Source: Chara braunii (Eukaryota > Streptophyta > Charophyceae > Charales > Characeae). From it: 29,432 nt of DNA. How positions within the stretch are numbered: the first letter of the stretch is position 1; the number at the start of each line of letters is the position of its first letter. The DNA is taken from NCBI GenBank assembly GCA_003427395.1, contig BFEA01000204.1, positions 2,082,467 through 2,111,898 of the forward strand, read 5' to 3'. Under the pieces are notes generated by a model, which did not search any database, was not told where the DNA came from, and saw only the letters and a list, made by a program, of their open reading frames with translations. This document shows positions 20,022 to 29,432 of the stretch, one piece after another. Made by a program: the position numbers and the translations under genes.

Positions 20022-20236
20022 AGCTCGTGCAGGCACGTGCTTTTCTATTTCTTTTCTAAAATAAAAATGTCTCGATAGACCACGGATAAGATATAGAACT
20101 GAACGGAGCAGACACTACATTTGATCATGGGAGAAGATCGGCTATGAAACTGATCGAAGCAGATACTACACTTGATTGTTGGGGGGACGGGGGATGCCCA
20201 TAGCTAGTTACATCGGGTTCTCTCTCTCTCTCTCTC
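19943..20236. other. Short spacer between elements B and C with CT repeats
   Basis: (CT)n at 19963-20020 and 20221-20236. Between them is non-coding DNA with an imperfect tandem repeat of about 49 bp: GAACTGAACGGAGCAGACAC near 20096 and GAAACTGATCGAAGCAGATA near 20145. Confidence 0.8.
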
Positions 20237-21349
20237 TGCAATGACTTGCTGATTTCTGCTGCCGAGTTTGTCTGCGAGGCTGTACACTAACCGTAGGGTT
20301 AGATTCACAATTTTGTTTGGCTGGGGACTAACCGAGTGACTTGCCTGTTGGGAAATTTGCGAGGGACAGACCTGTAATTCTGAGGGACTACAGGCCCTAA
20401 ACTAATCGAATCCCTACTACTACCCTAACTGCCTATAGCAGGCCCGGGCTACCCTAGGACAGACCGGCCCTAAGCGGCCTATACTGGTATATGGTCCTAT
20501 AGCCTATAGCCGGGTCCGGTAGAGGCCAGGAGGCCGAGAAACAGCAACGGTACCGGTAGGTCCAGTCAGTCCAGTTTCGGTCTAGGCTAGTGTAGGAATC
20601 TATAAGCCTAGGAAGGAAACTGATAGGACTTTTGGCTTTCATTTTTCGCAGGCAGCGTTGGTGGCCAACCAAGTTGAGCAGCGCTGAATGTCTGCAGTGG
20701 TACCGGAGACATCAGTCGTGAGTGGAGCAGCCATAGCCCGCCACCTGAGACAGCCATAGCTGGGGCTGTACTCAACGCATCTATCCTTTGGGGGATATTT
20801 GCGTTGGCAGGACTATCTAGGAGGTCTTCACAGAGTACATGTGGGTACTGCTGCTGCGGTAGCAGCCAGGCAGCCATAGTTGTCTTCTTCATCGTCAGAG
20901 TGACTCCTCAGCATTGGAGGCTACTTCGCTATTCATGATCTGCATCTGGGTGTATGGCGCTGGCCTTTGGGAGGCTATTCCTGTGCAGCGCTAGACTCTG
21001 AGAGTGTGGTAGTGAGTGGAGTGTGTGGTTCCTGAGTGGAGAGATACTGGGTTGAACTCTGTTACGATAATTGAGGTTAATTGTGTTGAGTTGGCTCATC
21101 ATCTGGGTTATTTTCCAATTGTGATCTTCGCAGTGTCAATTTGATTGGTTGTTGGGAGTGTGTCAGGGAGAGAGAAACACTGAGTGTATTCTACCCTTCT
21201 GTGCATAATTGCTATTCCGCTGTTTATCTCTGATCTGTGTGCAGTGGACCCTGTCTCCTTCTCCCCTTTGTCTCATGCATGTATGGGCGTGTGTGAGTTC
21301 TTCTGAGTGAGAGTGGCAACCAAATTGTCAGACAACCAAGTTCATAACA
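20237..21349 (+). repeat. Element C 5' LTR
   Basis: 1113 bp, starting TGCAATGACTTGC and ending GTTCATAACA. Its ends give the inverted pair TGCAATGA / TGTTATGA. TATAAG at 20601-20606 is a candidate TATA box, kept in the 3' copy. Much of the centre is GC-rich with repeated CCTATAG and CAGCCATAG words. Confidence 0.95.
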
Positions 21350-21351
21350 GT

Positions 21352-21364
21352 TGGTATCGGAGCC
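21352..21364 (+). promoter_or_regulatory. Element C primer binding site
   Basis: TGGTATCGGAGCC begins 2 nt after the 5' LTR. It matches the plant initiator-Met tRNA PBS (TGGTATCAGAGCC) at 12 of 13 positions. The difference, G for A at position 8, is also present in element B. Confidence 0.9.
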
Positions 21365-22892
21365 GAGTTTGGAATTGGAGCTCAGAGGGTTGAGCGCAAC
21401 AGGGGCACCTTCTTCATCTGGCTTTAACTGGCGAGAAGATCCATGGTGGTTCTCCATCTCCAGTGACTATCCAGCAGGGAAGAAGGGATACAAGCGGTGA
21501 TTGCAGGAACATCAGTTGCGATCGATCAGGCACCCTGAGCCTGTCTGTGTGCCTGACAGGAAGTGGCGAGAATAGGGTTATTTCGCCATCCACCCTCCTG
21601 ACCGCAGTTGATTACTGGGTCTAGGGTGGCGAAATTACCCTAATCCAGTGATTACTGGGTGGCGGCTTCAATCCCAGCAGAGCGCGGAGGGAGGATTGAT
21701 CGCAGGATCCCCTCATGCTAAATTAACCCTACCCAGGGCTAAATTTAGCACCATCGGCTCATACCCTGCAGTGGCGAGATATCTTCAGGAGAGTTTTCTC
21801 TCGCCACTGGGGCAGATTCAGTGTATCCGAGGAGAGTTGGGGGTGAATCGCCTCATCATACTGGAGCAGATCAATAAGTTTCAGGAGATTTTGTACGTGG
21901 GAAGCTCTGGAAGACTGTCTGCAAGTACTGGCGAGACCAGGGTTGGCAGCCATAGCCAAAGCTTCATCACCCGCTGAGGATAGTACTTCAAGTGAGTTCG
22001 TTCCACATGAGTCCCTGAGTAGCAATTAGTATAGAATTAGTGAAAATAGGATTGATGGTCTGTCTGTCAGTAGTGCAACAATTGTGAAATTGTCAGACTG
22101 CAGGACAGCCATATCCATCTTCTTCCTCCCGACCCTGACTCATATCTCTTCATCTACTGACCTGTTCTGACTCCAAATTGTTCTGGGACTGCTTTACAGT
22201 ATTGCGCTGCATCCTGTATGCTCATTCTGTGAATTCTGTACTGAAAAGACTGTGATACTGTGGATTTGAGTTTTGCGCTGGGTCTATTTATAGTCTAGGC
22301 TACCTAGGGTCAGTCAAAACTCAAAATCTGACCGTCAGAATTCAAGTCTGTCAGTCTGGGGTGAATCGCAATTCTATTTTTTAGCAACCTGCTAAAGCGT
22401 TAGTCCAGAAACACTGTATTTGGGTCATTACAGTACATTATGAAATTCACCATATCTGGGGTAATTTCTGTTGATGTCAACACTGGCAAAATTTGAGTCT
22501 GGGGATGTCAGGGAGTAGTCTACAAAATCGCTACTACCTGTTGCTGTGTTTCAATCAATTCTTGCCTACCCTTATCAATACTACTAATCTACTCTGCTTT
22601 CTGATGGGCTCTGGAATCCTAGTGACCCCGGGAATGTTGTGAAACTGCATGTTGCAACTTCAGTAAAAGTTCAGTGTCAGGTATAGGAAATCGTTAGNGA
22701 ATGGTTTTANTGGACANCCTGTCAACCTGATTANTGACCCCAGTGGTCCTGTTCCAACCCTAACTGCTTGTGCCCACTAACCCACATTGCTCTGTGAATT
22801 GACAGTGCAGCGAAATTTGAGTGTCTGTGTGATCTGTAAATCGCTGCACCCCCTGCTGTTTCATTTTTGTTTATTGTTGTCTGTGAGGGAAA
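21365..22892 (+). other. Element C leader (about 1.5 kb)
   Basis: Long untranslated region between PBS and the gag ATG. It has several short upstream frames, none convincing as a gene. There are four scattered N bases near 22698-22734. It holds the 16-bp inverted repeat described separately. Packaging and dimerisation signals are normally in this part of an LTR element. Confidence 0.75.
21573..21642 (+). repeat. 16-bp inverted repeat in element C leader
   Basis: TAGGGTTATTTCGCCA (21573-21588) pairs with TGGCGAAATTACCCTA (21627-21642) at 15 of 16 positions around a 38-nt loop. The 10-mer ATTACTGGGT is repeated at 21611-21620 and 21651-21660. Confidence 0.75.
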
Positions 22893-24137
22893 ATGTCTGA
22901 CGCAGCTGACACAGGTGCAGGGGAGGTTGAGGTCGTGATTAAGGCTGAAGGGGAACCCTCAGCCACAACACCACCTCCCCCTACTCTGACCCCTGCGCAG
23001 CGGCGCAAGAGAGAGATCCAGCAAAAGTTGCGAGAGCATCAGGCGCTGCTCGCAGAAGCAGAGAGGCAAGAAGCTGCAGAGCTGGAAGCTGCAACAGATG
23101 CTTCCAGAAAAGAGCACCTGCTGCAGCAGGCTCAGAAGACTTTTGCGGATGCTAGAGTGGCCCAGTGTACCAGGGACCTGGCTGAGCTGGTATTGTTACA
23201 AGACAAGCTTACAGCCAGCCATTTCACAAACTGGGATGAAAGGATCCAGAGGCTGGAGACCAGAGTGTCTGATATGGGAACTCAGCAGTCTAAGATCCTG
23301 GATGCCATCCAGAATCTGACTGCTCAGTTAACAGCAGCCAACCTGATCTCTCCTTTGGTCCCTGTGGGCCCCTCTCCTAAACCCCCAAAGTCTTCTCAGC
23401 CTTCCTCTTCACCTCCTTCCTCTCCTCACTCTTCTCGTAAGTCTTCTCCCTATGTCTCCTCCCAGGCCAAAGCCACACCTCCTCCCACCTTTGCTGCTGT
23501 AGTTGTTGGGGACCATAGAGGTCCCAAGATTCCTGCCCCCAGCAAATTCAAGGGGGATGACCCCAAGATTGATGTGGGGGACTGGACCGCTGGAACCCGG
23601 GCCTATCTGAAGGGGTTCCAGTGTCCAAAGCAGCAAAAGGTGGCCACCGTTGTGGAGCTGCTGGAGGGGCCTGCCCAAAAATGGGCTACCTCTACAGCAA
23701 GTGCCCAGAGCCAGACTTTGGAGGACTGGGCATTGGCACTGGGGGCTGACAAACTTCTGCAAGCCCTGGAGGACAGGTTTGCAGACAAGGAACGTGCCCG
23801 TAAGGCTGCTGACAAGATCGTACGCCTTGGACAGCAGCGTTACAGCGGCAGTCTGCAGGCCCTTTTCGCTGAATTTGAGCAGCTCACCTCCACCTCTAGA
23901 TTGGTTATGTCTGTTGATGATCTGCTAACTAGCTTTTGCAAGGCTGCGCCTGAGAAGTTCTCAGTCGCTTTGTATAGCGCCGGGCACAAAGACTGGCGCT
24001 CATTTGGACGTGCAGCACTAGACATGGAGGCCAAGCTCCATGTTCAGGCCCCCTCCAGTGACAGGAGGAAAGGCGCCTTCCCTCGCGGTGGTAGAAAGGG
24101 AAAGGCGGACTTTGCTTATGCGGGTTCTGGATCATAA
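22893..24137 (+). pseudogene. Element C gag, coiled coil and capsid-like domain
   Basis: ATG 22893 is in good context (GAAAATGTC) and opens a 414-codon frame. Residues about 35-135 are a charged coiled coil (RRKREIQQKLREHQALLAEAE). Residues 140-205 are a Pro/Ser-rich linker. About 210-395 are the retrotransposon gag domain: KIPAPSKFKGDDPKIDVGDW, ELLEGPAQKWA, DKLLQALEDRFADKERARKAA and DDLLTSFCKAAPEKF. The frame ends at TAA 24135-24137 within GSGS, well before the zinc knuckle. The knuckle region follows in another frame because of the 31-bp tandem duplication at 24138-24199. Gag would assemble the particle. Confidence 0.9.
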
Positions 24138-24199
24138 TCTGATGCAGGATCCCGGCCTGGTACACTCATCTGATGCTGGATCCCGGCCTGGTACACCGG
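24138..24199 (+). repeat. 31-bp tandem duplication in element C gag
   Basis: Units 24138-24168 and 24169-24199 match in 27 of the first 28 bases (TCTGATGCWGGATCCCGGCC and on). At 31 bp it is not a multiple of three, so it shifts gag by one base. The TAA at 24135-24137 directly precedes it. Confidence 0.9.
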
Positions 24200-24552
24200 C
24201 AGGTGGGACTGCAGCAGCTGCTGTTCCAGATGTTGCAGCAGTTGTCCAGCAGCTGCAGGCTGCGCTGGGGGCCTTTCAGAAGGTCGGGTCCCCCTCCAAC
24301 ACACCCTCCAGCAGCAAGGGGAAGAGCCAGGGATGTCGCTCTTCTACTCCTGCCCGGCGCCCTAATATGCCACGAGACGTCCGCTTTCCTGCAGACCCCC
24401 TCAACCCCAACACCCTTCCCTGGCATGATTTGAAGATACAGGAAGGGGTGTGGAGGAAGAGGAAGGAAAAGGGGGTCTGCTTGAGGTGTGAGGGGCAACA
24501 TTTTTTGAAGGACTGTCCCTACATGCCAAGCCCAACTCAGTCAAAAAACTGA
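24200..24552 (+). pseudogene. Element C gag C-terminus with zinc knuckle
   Basis: Continues gag in the shifted frame: DVAAVVQQLQAALGAFQKVG, a Ser/Arg-rich linker, WHDLKIQEGVWRKRKEKG, then CLRCEGQHFLKDC. The knuckle is CX2CX3HX4C, one residue shorter than the usual CX2CX4HX4C. It ends PSPTQSKN at TGA 24550-24552, immediately after the slippery heptamer. Confidence 0.85.
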
Positions 24553-24595
24553 AGCTGAACCTGGAGACAGCAGTTCCCTCCAGTGCTGCAACTGC
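24543..24595 (+). promoter_or_regulatory. Element C -1 ribosomal frameshift signal
   Basis: Gag ends TCA AAA AAC TGA. A_AAA_AAC (24543-24549) is a canonical slippery heptamer in the gag frame, with the stop right after it, and pol is in the -1 frame. Downstream, CTGGAG/CTCCAG (24561-24566 and 24578-24583) can form stem 1 after an 11-nt spacer. Its loop can pair with following bases, either CAGCA/TGCTG (24568-24572 and 24584-24588) or GCAGTT/AACTGC (24570-24575 and 24590-24595), as an H-type pseudoknot. A competing 8-bp stem joins 24550-24557 to 24610-24617. Confidence 0.75.
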
Positions 24596-27419
24596 ATCTG
24601 CAGCTGCAGCAGCTTCAGTTGAGACTTCTTCCTTCCCATCCGGAGTGGGAGCTGCACGGGCAGCATCCTTCACATATGAGGATCCTGACCCGGATTAGGA
24701 ACCGGACCAGTCTGAGTGTCAGGCTCTTGCTGCTTTTTTCTTTCATTTGAAAGAACAAAAGCAGAACAAGTCTGATCTCATCCTGCTTCGGCCCCTGATC
24801 AACCGTCGCAGGATCAAAGGGCTATTAGACTGTGGAGCCACTCGCAACTTCATGTCTCCCAGTGCAGTCCAAAAACTGCATCTGGGCATGAAAGTGGTGC
24901 AGCTGCAGCAACCGCTGCAGGTCTGCATAGGGGACTACACTGTTCTGACCATCAGGGAGAAGGTCAGGGGTATCCCTGTTACCTTCGACCGTGCTGGAGA
25001 AGTCAGACATAGTTTGAACTTCTACATCTTCCCTGACCTACCCTTTGACCTTGTGTTCTCTATGCAGTGGCTGAGAGCAGTCAACCCAAGGATCGACTGG
25101 CAGATCCCCAAGGTCGAACTGCCAAACAGCAAAAGGGTATATCAGCCTTGTATGCTTGCAGCTGATTACCACCCTCAGACCTCTTGCTTCTGCTTGAGAG
25201 CGAGAGAGTTCTATGCTCTCTCTCGCCAGTATGATCATGAGTGTCTGTTAATCGCTCTGGTCAAGCAGACAGACACTCCCTCTACTCCCTGTCCTCCTGA
25301 GATACAGCAGGTTGTAGACCAGTACGCTGATCTGATGCAGGAGCCCTTTGGGTTACCCAACCGGCCAACCAAGCATCATATTGAGCTGCTGCCTGGAGCA
25401 GTCCCTCCCAAGGGCCGCATCTACAGGATGTCACCTGTTGAGCTTGAGGAGCTCAGGCGACAGCTTAAGACCCTGACCAGCCAAGGCTGGATCAGGCCCA
25501 ACACTTCTCAATTCGGTGCTCCAGTCCTCTTTGTCCCAAAAGGGAGCGGGGAATTCAGAATGTGCATCGACTACAGGGGTCTCAACAAGATCACTAGGAA
25601 GAGCATAGAGCCACTCCCTAGGATCGATGACTTTTTGGATATGGTCCAGGGTTGCACCATTTTTAGCAAAGTCGACCTCAAGTCTGGGTATCACCAGATT
25701 GAGATGGCAGAGGAGGATGTCCACAAAACGGCCTTCAAAACCGGGTATGGTACTTATGAGTACCTGGTGATGCCATTTGGACTCTGCAATGCACCTGGTA
25801 CATTCCAGACTGAGATGCACCGCATCTTCAGGCCGTACCTGGACAAGTTCATGGTTGTTTACCTGGATGATATCCTGGTATTCAGCAGGACTGCCAGGGA
25901 ACATGCGGAGCACTTGGCTCTGATTCTGCAGGCATTACGTGACAGCCAGTATAAGATCAATAGGGAGAAGTCCTCTTTTGGAGTTCCCTCTGTTATCTAT
26001 CTGGGTCATGTGATTTCTGGAGATGGGCTGGCCCCTGAAGCAGCCAAAGTTGCTGCTATTCAGGATTGGCCACAGCCCCAGACAGTGAGAGATGTCCGGT
26101 CATTCTTGGGTCTGGCCTCCTACTACAAAAAGTTCGTCAGGAACTTTTCTGCAGTGGCTGCACCCCTGACTAACCTCACCAAGAAAGACACTCCCTTTTT
26201 TTGGTCCCTCCACTGTCAAATGGCCTTTGCACGACTCAAACAGGCCTTGACTCGTGCGCCTGTTCTGAAGTTGCCTGACCCCACTCTGCCATTTGTTCTC
26301 ACCACTGACGCCAGTCAGTATGGCATTGGGGCAGTCCTTCAGCAGGATGATGGTAATGGTCTGAGACCTGTAGAGTTTATGAGTAAGAAGATCAAAACTC
26401 AGAAGCTTCACGACTCTACCTACGAGAAAGAGCTCTATGCTCTTGTCAGTGCCTTGAAACATTGGAAGCACTTTCTCCTGGGCAGGCACTTCAAGATCTT
26501 TTGTGATCATTCCACCCTGCAGTGGTTGAAGTCCCAGGGAGAGTTGAATGATAAACTGCCACGCTACATTCACTTCATTGATCTGTTTGACTTTGAACTG
26601 AAGCATAAGAAGGGCTGCTACAACAAGGTAGCAGCCGCCCTCTCTCGTAGGCCTGACTCTTTTGCGTTGATCTCCTCTACTCAGTCCTTTGGAGAGGAGG
26701 TCTGTCAGACCATCGCTCGTTTGCTGCCTCAGGATCCGACTTATGGACCCATCGTCAGGAGTCTGCAAGCAGATCCTAATTCTGAACCTGGCTATGCCCT
26801 GAGTTCAGATCTGCTGTACACTTACAGCAGAGGAGAGGAGCGCTTGTGCATCCCTGAGGATCAGCAGCTGAGGACACTGCTGATGTCAGAGTGCCACGAC
26901 GCGCGTGGACACCTTGGGTTCCTAAAGTCATATGCAGCCCTGTCGCAGCGCTTCTTCTGGAAGGACATGCACAGTGATATGCTGCGCTATGTGGATACCT
27001 ATGAGCTCTGCCAAAGGAACAAGGTTCAGCGGAAACTTCCTTTGGGATTGCTCAAACCTTTGCCCATACCTGATGGTCCTGCCCAGTCTGTATCCACTGA
27101 CTTTACAGACTTAGGCAAGACTACCCCTCGTGGCATGCGTCATGTAATGGTATGCGTGGACAGGTTTTCCAAATACGCAGAGTTCATCCCCTTGCCAGAG
27201 GTAGTCAGGGTACCGGCTATGAGAGCAGCCTTTTCTAAGAGGTGGGTCACGCACCATGGACCGCCCACTTCTATTGTGAGTGATCGAGACCCCATATTCT
27301 GCAGCGATGAGTGGCAGTCCTATTGCAAGGACTATCGACACTCACGCCTGGACATGACTTCTGGTCGTCATCCTGAAGCCAATGGATCGGCTGAGGTGAT
27401 GAACCAGGTCCTGTTCTAG
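24550..27419 (+). pseudogene. Element C pol: protease, RT, RNase H, integrase core
   Basis: The pol frame is open after the -1 shift except for TAG 24696-24698 and TAG 27417-27419. Residues are counted from 24747. The protease active site is LLDCGATRNFM (Asp about 28; Cys replaces the usual Ser/Thr). RT has FRMCIDYRGLNKIT, SKVDLKSGYHQIEM and VVYLDDILVFS (YLDD about 372, intact). RNase H has LTTDASQYGIGAV, YEKELYAL and FCDHSTLQWL, but the final motif is AAALSRRPD, with Ala for the catalytic Asp. The integrase zinc module has CHDARGHLGF, but TYELCQRNK has Tyr for the first Cys of CxxC. DDE residues are present: STDFTDL, VSDRDP and NGSAEVMN (about 784, 845 and 882). The second TAG falls at NQVLF, 4 codons before RPVIS. 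Confidence 0.92.
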
Positions 27420-28190
27420 TTGCTACGTCCTGTGATCTCTCCTAATCAACAGGACTGGGATCTCCACTTGGCGAGGGCACAAATCATGTATAACATGTCT
27501 GTCCACTCCTCGACAGGGTTCAGTCCCTACCGGTTACATTGGGGACGTGAATCAGGACAGCCTCTCGATGATATCATCGATAAGGCTAAGCCTGACCTTA
27601 CCCCAGGCACTGCAGAGTTCGCCAGACGTTATCGTCTGGATGTGGAAAGAGCCCGGGCGAACTTGTTCAAGGCCCAAAAGGCCACGATTGAACAAGCCAA
27701 CCGCCACAGGCGGCCTTCCCCTATCCGCACTGGTGACTACGTCTGGGTGGCCAGTTCTGAGTTGTCGAGGGAGGAGGATATTTCTCCCAAGTTGTTGCCA
27801 CGCTACCTGGGTCCGTGGCAGGTTCTAGATACAGTGGGCGCTGATCCTTTCGGCCCATCGTATGTCATTGACGTGCCCCTGCATCTACAAACCTATCCGG
27901 TCTTCCATGCATCTAAGCTGCTGCCTTTTATGCCAGCTGATGCATTCCCTGACCGGCCCCCTCAATGGGGCCCACCAATCCCTGGTAAGGGATATGATGT
28001 GGTGGCCATTGAGGATGAGTGGGGCACTGGCCCGGACCGACAGTATCTTGTCAGGTTTGCGTTCCAGCCTCCTTCTGAGAACCGATGGTTCTACAAAAGA
28101 CACCTGATCAAGACAACAAAGTCTGTAGTTTTGCGGTATGAGGCGGCTCAGAAGGGTGACCTTCGCCGCTCACCTCGTCTGCACCCCTAG
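27420..28190 (+). pseudogene. Element C integrase C-terminus and chromodomain
   Basis: The same frame continues after TAG 27417-27419. It reads LLRPVISPNQQDWDLHLARAQIMYN, TGFSPYRLHWGRE and a helical linker, then GDYVWVASSELSREEDISPKLLPRYLGPWQVLD. Next come GPSYVIDVPLHLQTYPVFHASKLLPF and a chromodomain-like YDVVAIEDEWG...QYLVRFAFQPPSENRWFYKRHLI, ending at TAG 28188-28190. The tail is the best-preserved chromodomain in the window. It would tether the pre-integration complex to chromatin. Any start codon here would be artificial: this is the downstream part of pol. Confidence 0.9.
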
Positions 28191-28209
28191 CTCGGAGGTC
28201 CTCGCTCCC

Positions 28210-28223
28210 GGGGAGGGTAAACC
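28210..28223 (+). promoter_or_regulatory. Element C polypurine tract
   Basis: GGGGAGGGTAAACC directly precedes the 3' LTR start TGCAATGAC, 19 nt after the pol stop. This is the expected plus-strand primer. Confidence 0.85.
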
Positions 28224-29329
28224 TGCAATGACTTGCTGATTTCTGCTGCCGAGTTTGTCTGCGAGGCTGTACACTAACCGTAGGGTTAGATTCACAATTT
28301 TGTTTGGCTGGGGACTAACCGAGTGACTTGCCTGTTGGGAAATTTGCGAGGGACAGACCTGTAATTCTGAGGGACTACAGGCCCTAAACAAATCGAATCC
28401 CTACTACTACCCTAACTGCCTATAGCAGGCCCGGGCTACCCTAGGACAGACCGGCCCTCAGCGGCCTATACTGGTATACGGTCCTATAGCCTATAGGCGG
28501 GTCCGGTAGAGGTCGGGAGGCCGAGAAACAGCATAGGTCCAGTCAGTCCAGTTTCGGTCTAGGCTAGTGTAGGAATCTATAAGCCTAGGAAGGAAACTGA
28601 TAGGAGGACTTTTGGCTTTCATTTTTCACAGGTAGCGTTGGTGGCCAACCAAGTTGAGCAGCGCTGAATGTCTGCAGTGGCACCGGAGACATNAGCCATG
28701 AGTGGAGCAGCCATAGCCCGCCACCTGAGACAGCCATAGCTGGGGCTGTACTCAGCGCATCTATCCCCTGGGGGATATCTGCGTTGGCAGGACTATCTAG
28801 GAGGTCTTCACAGAGTACATGTGGGTACTGCTGCTGCGGTAGCAGCCAGGCAGCCATAACTGTCTTCTTCATCGTCAGAGTGACTCCTCGGCATTGGAGG
28901 CTACTTCGCTATTCATGATCTGCATCTGGGTGTATGGCGCTGGCCTCTGGGAGGCTATTCCTGTGCAGCGCTAGACTCTGAGAGTGTGGTAGTGAGTGGA
29001 GCGTGTGGTTCCTGAGTGGCGAGATACTGGGTTGAACTCTGTTACGATAATTGAGGTTAATTGTGTTGAGTTGGCTCATCATCTGGGTTACTTTCCAATT
29101 GTGATCTTCTCAGTGTCAATTGTGATTGGTTGTTGGGAGTGTGTCAGGCAGAGAGAAACACTGAGTGTATTCTCCCCTTCTGTGCATAATTGCTATTCCG
29201 CTGTTTATCTCTGATCTGTGTGCAGTGGACCCTGTCTCCTTCTCCCCTTTGTCTCATGCATGTATGGGCGTGTGTGAGTTCTTCTGAGTGAGAGTGGCAA
29301 CCAAATTGTCAGACAACCAAGTTCATAAC

Positions 29330-29330
<1 letters not shown>
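28224..29330 (+). repeat. Element C 3' LTR
   Basis: 1107 bp, TGCAATGAC to TTCATAACA, colinear with 20237-21349. Differences include a 10-base deletion near 28535, a 3-base insertion near 28606, and about 25 substitutions. One N is at 28693. Confidence 0.95.
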
Positions 29331-29418
<88 letters not shown>

Positions 29419-29432
29419 TCTCCTTCTTATTC
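29331..29432. repeat. (CT)n then (GC)n simple repeat
   Basis: CT repeat to about 29404, then CGCGCGCGCGCGCG, then unique sequence to the window end. Element C inserted in or beside this kind of CT tract: CT also flanks its other end. Confidence 0.95.

Larger units (their letters stand above)
20237..29330 (+). mobile_element. Element C: recent, nearly complete Ty3/gypsy chromovirus
   Basis: LTRs lie at 20237-21349 and 28224-29330, with PBS, long leader, gag, frameshift site, pol (PR-RT-RNase H-INT-chromodomain) and polypurine tract in order. By eye the LTRs differ by about 25 substitutions and four indels over 1.1 kb (roughly 2%), so it is much younger than A or B. It still carries three in-frame stops and a 31-bp duplication in gag, so this copy cannot make a complete polyprotein. 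Both ends abut CT repeats, which hides any target duplication. Confidence 0.95.

Noticed and set aside
20454-20892. Minus-strand frames of 72 and 94 codons, also present at 28585-28872
   Set aside because: They lie inside the two LTR copies of element C. Their recurrence is due to LTR duplication, not gene conservation.
24144-24210. A CRISPR-like or satellite array in element C gag
   Set aside because: There are only two adjacent 31-bp copies with no spacers. It is a simple tandem duplication.
20232-29335. Target duplication around element C
   Set aside because: Flanks are CTCTC and TTTCT. Both sides are CT repeat, so no unambiguous 5-bp duplication can be called.

Overview
The window looks like nuclear DNA of a streptophyte, most likely a charophyte green alga such as Chara (moderate confidence, from remembered similarity of the gag coiled-coil and capsid wording; no search was run). 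It is dominated by degenerate Ty3/gypsy LTR retrotransposons of the chromodomain type. Between them lie long CT, CA/GT and TTC simple repeats and one assembly gap (587 N). No bacterial-type operons, rRNA, tRNA or CRISPR arrays were seen.

Layout. 1-1308: poorly interpretable DNA with a perfect 20-bp inverted repeat. 1309-1406 (-): one apparent host exon, a SET-domain fragment of a histone lysine methyltransferase. 2027-2105: CT microsatellite. 2106-2703: candidate 3' LTR of element A. 2783-9581 (-): element A, an old gag-pol with many stops and frameshifts. Its integrase is split by a 1359-bp solo LTR (4030-5388) with a 5-bp target duplication. 9734-10796: composite CT/CA minisatellite around the gap. 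10808-19942 (-): element B, with both LTRs, PBS and polypurine tract, and a broken gag-pol that carries a 176-bp AT-rich insertion. 20237-29330 (+): element C, with two LTRs about 2% diverged, PBS, long leader, gag, pol and polypurine tract. 29331-29432: CT then GC repeat.

How the genes work together. In each element gag would build the particle. Pol would supply protease, reverse transcriptase, RNase H and a chromodomain-tailed integrase. The most interesting signal is at the gag/pol junctions. All three elements keep a canonical -1 ribosomal-frameshift heptamer (G_GGA_AAC in A and B, A_AAA_AAC in C) in the gag frame at or just before the gag stop, and pol lies in the -1 frame. In B the heptamer is followed, after a 7-nt spacer, by a perfect 11-bp stem. 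In C it is followed by a possible H-type pseudoknot. All three elements are inactivated by stops, mostly of a kind one transition can make, and by frameshifts.
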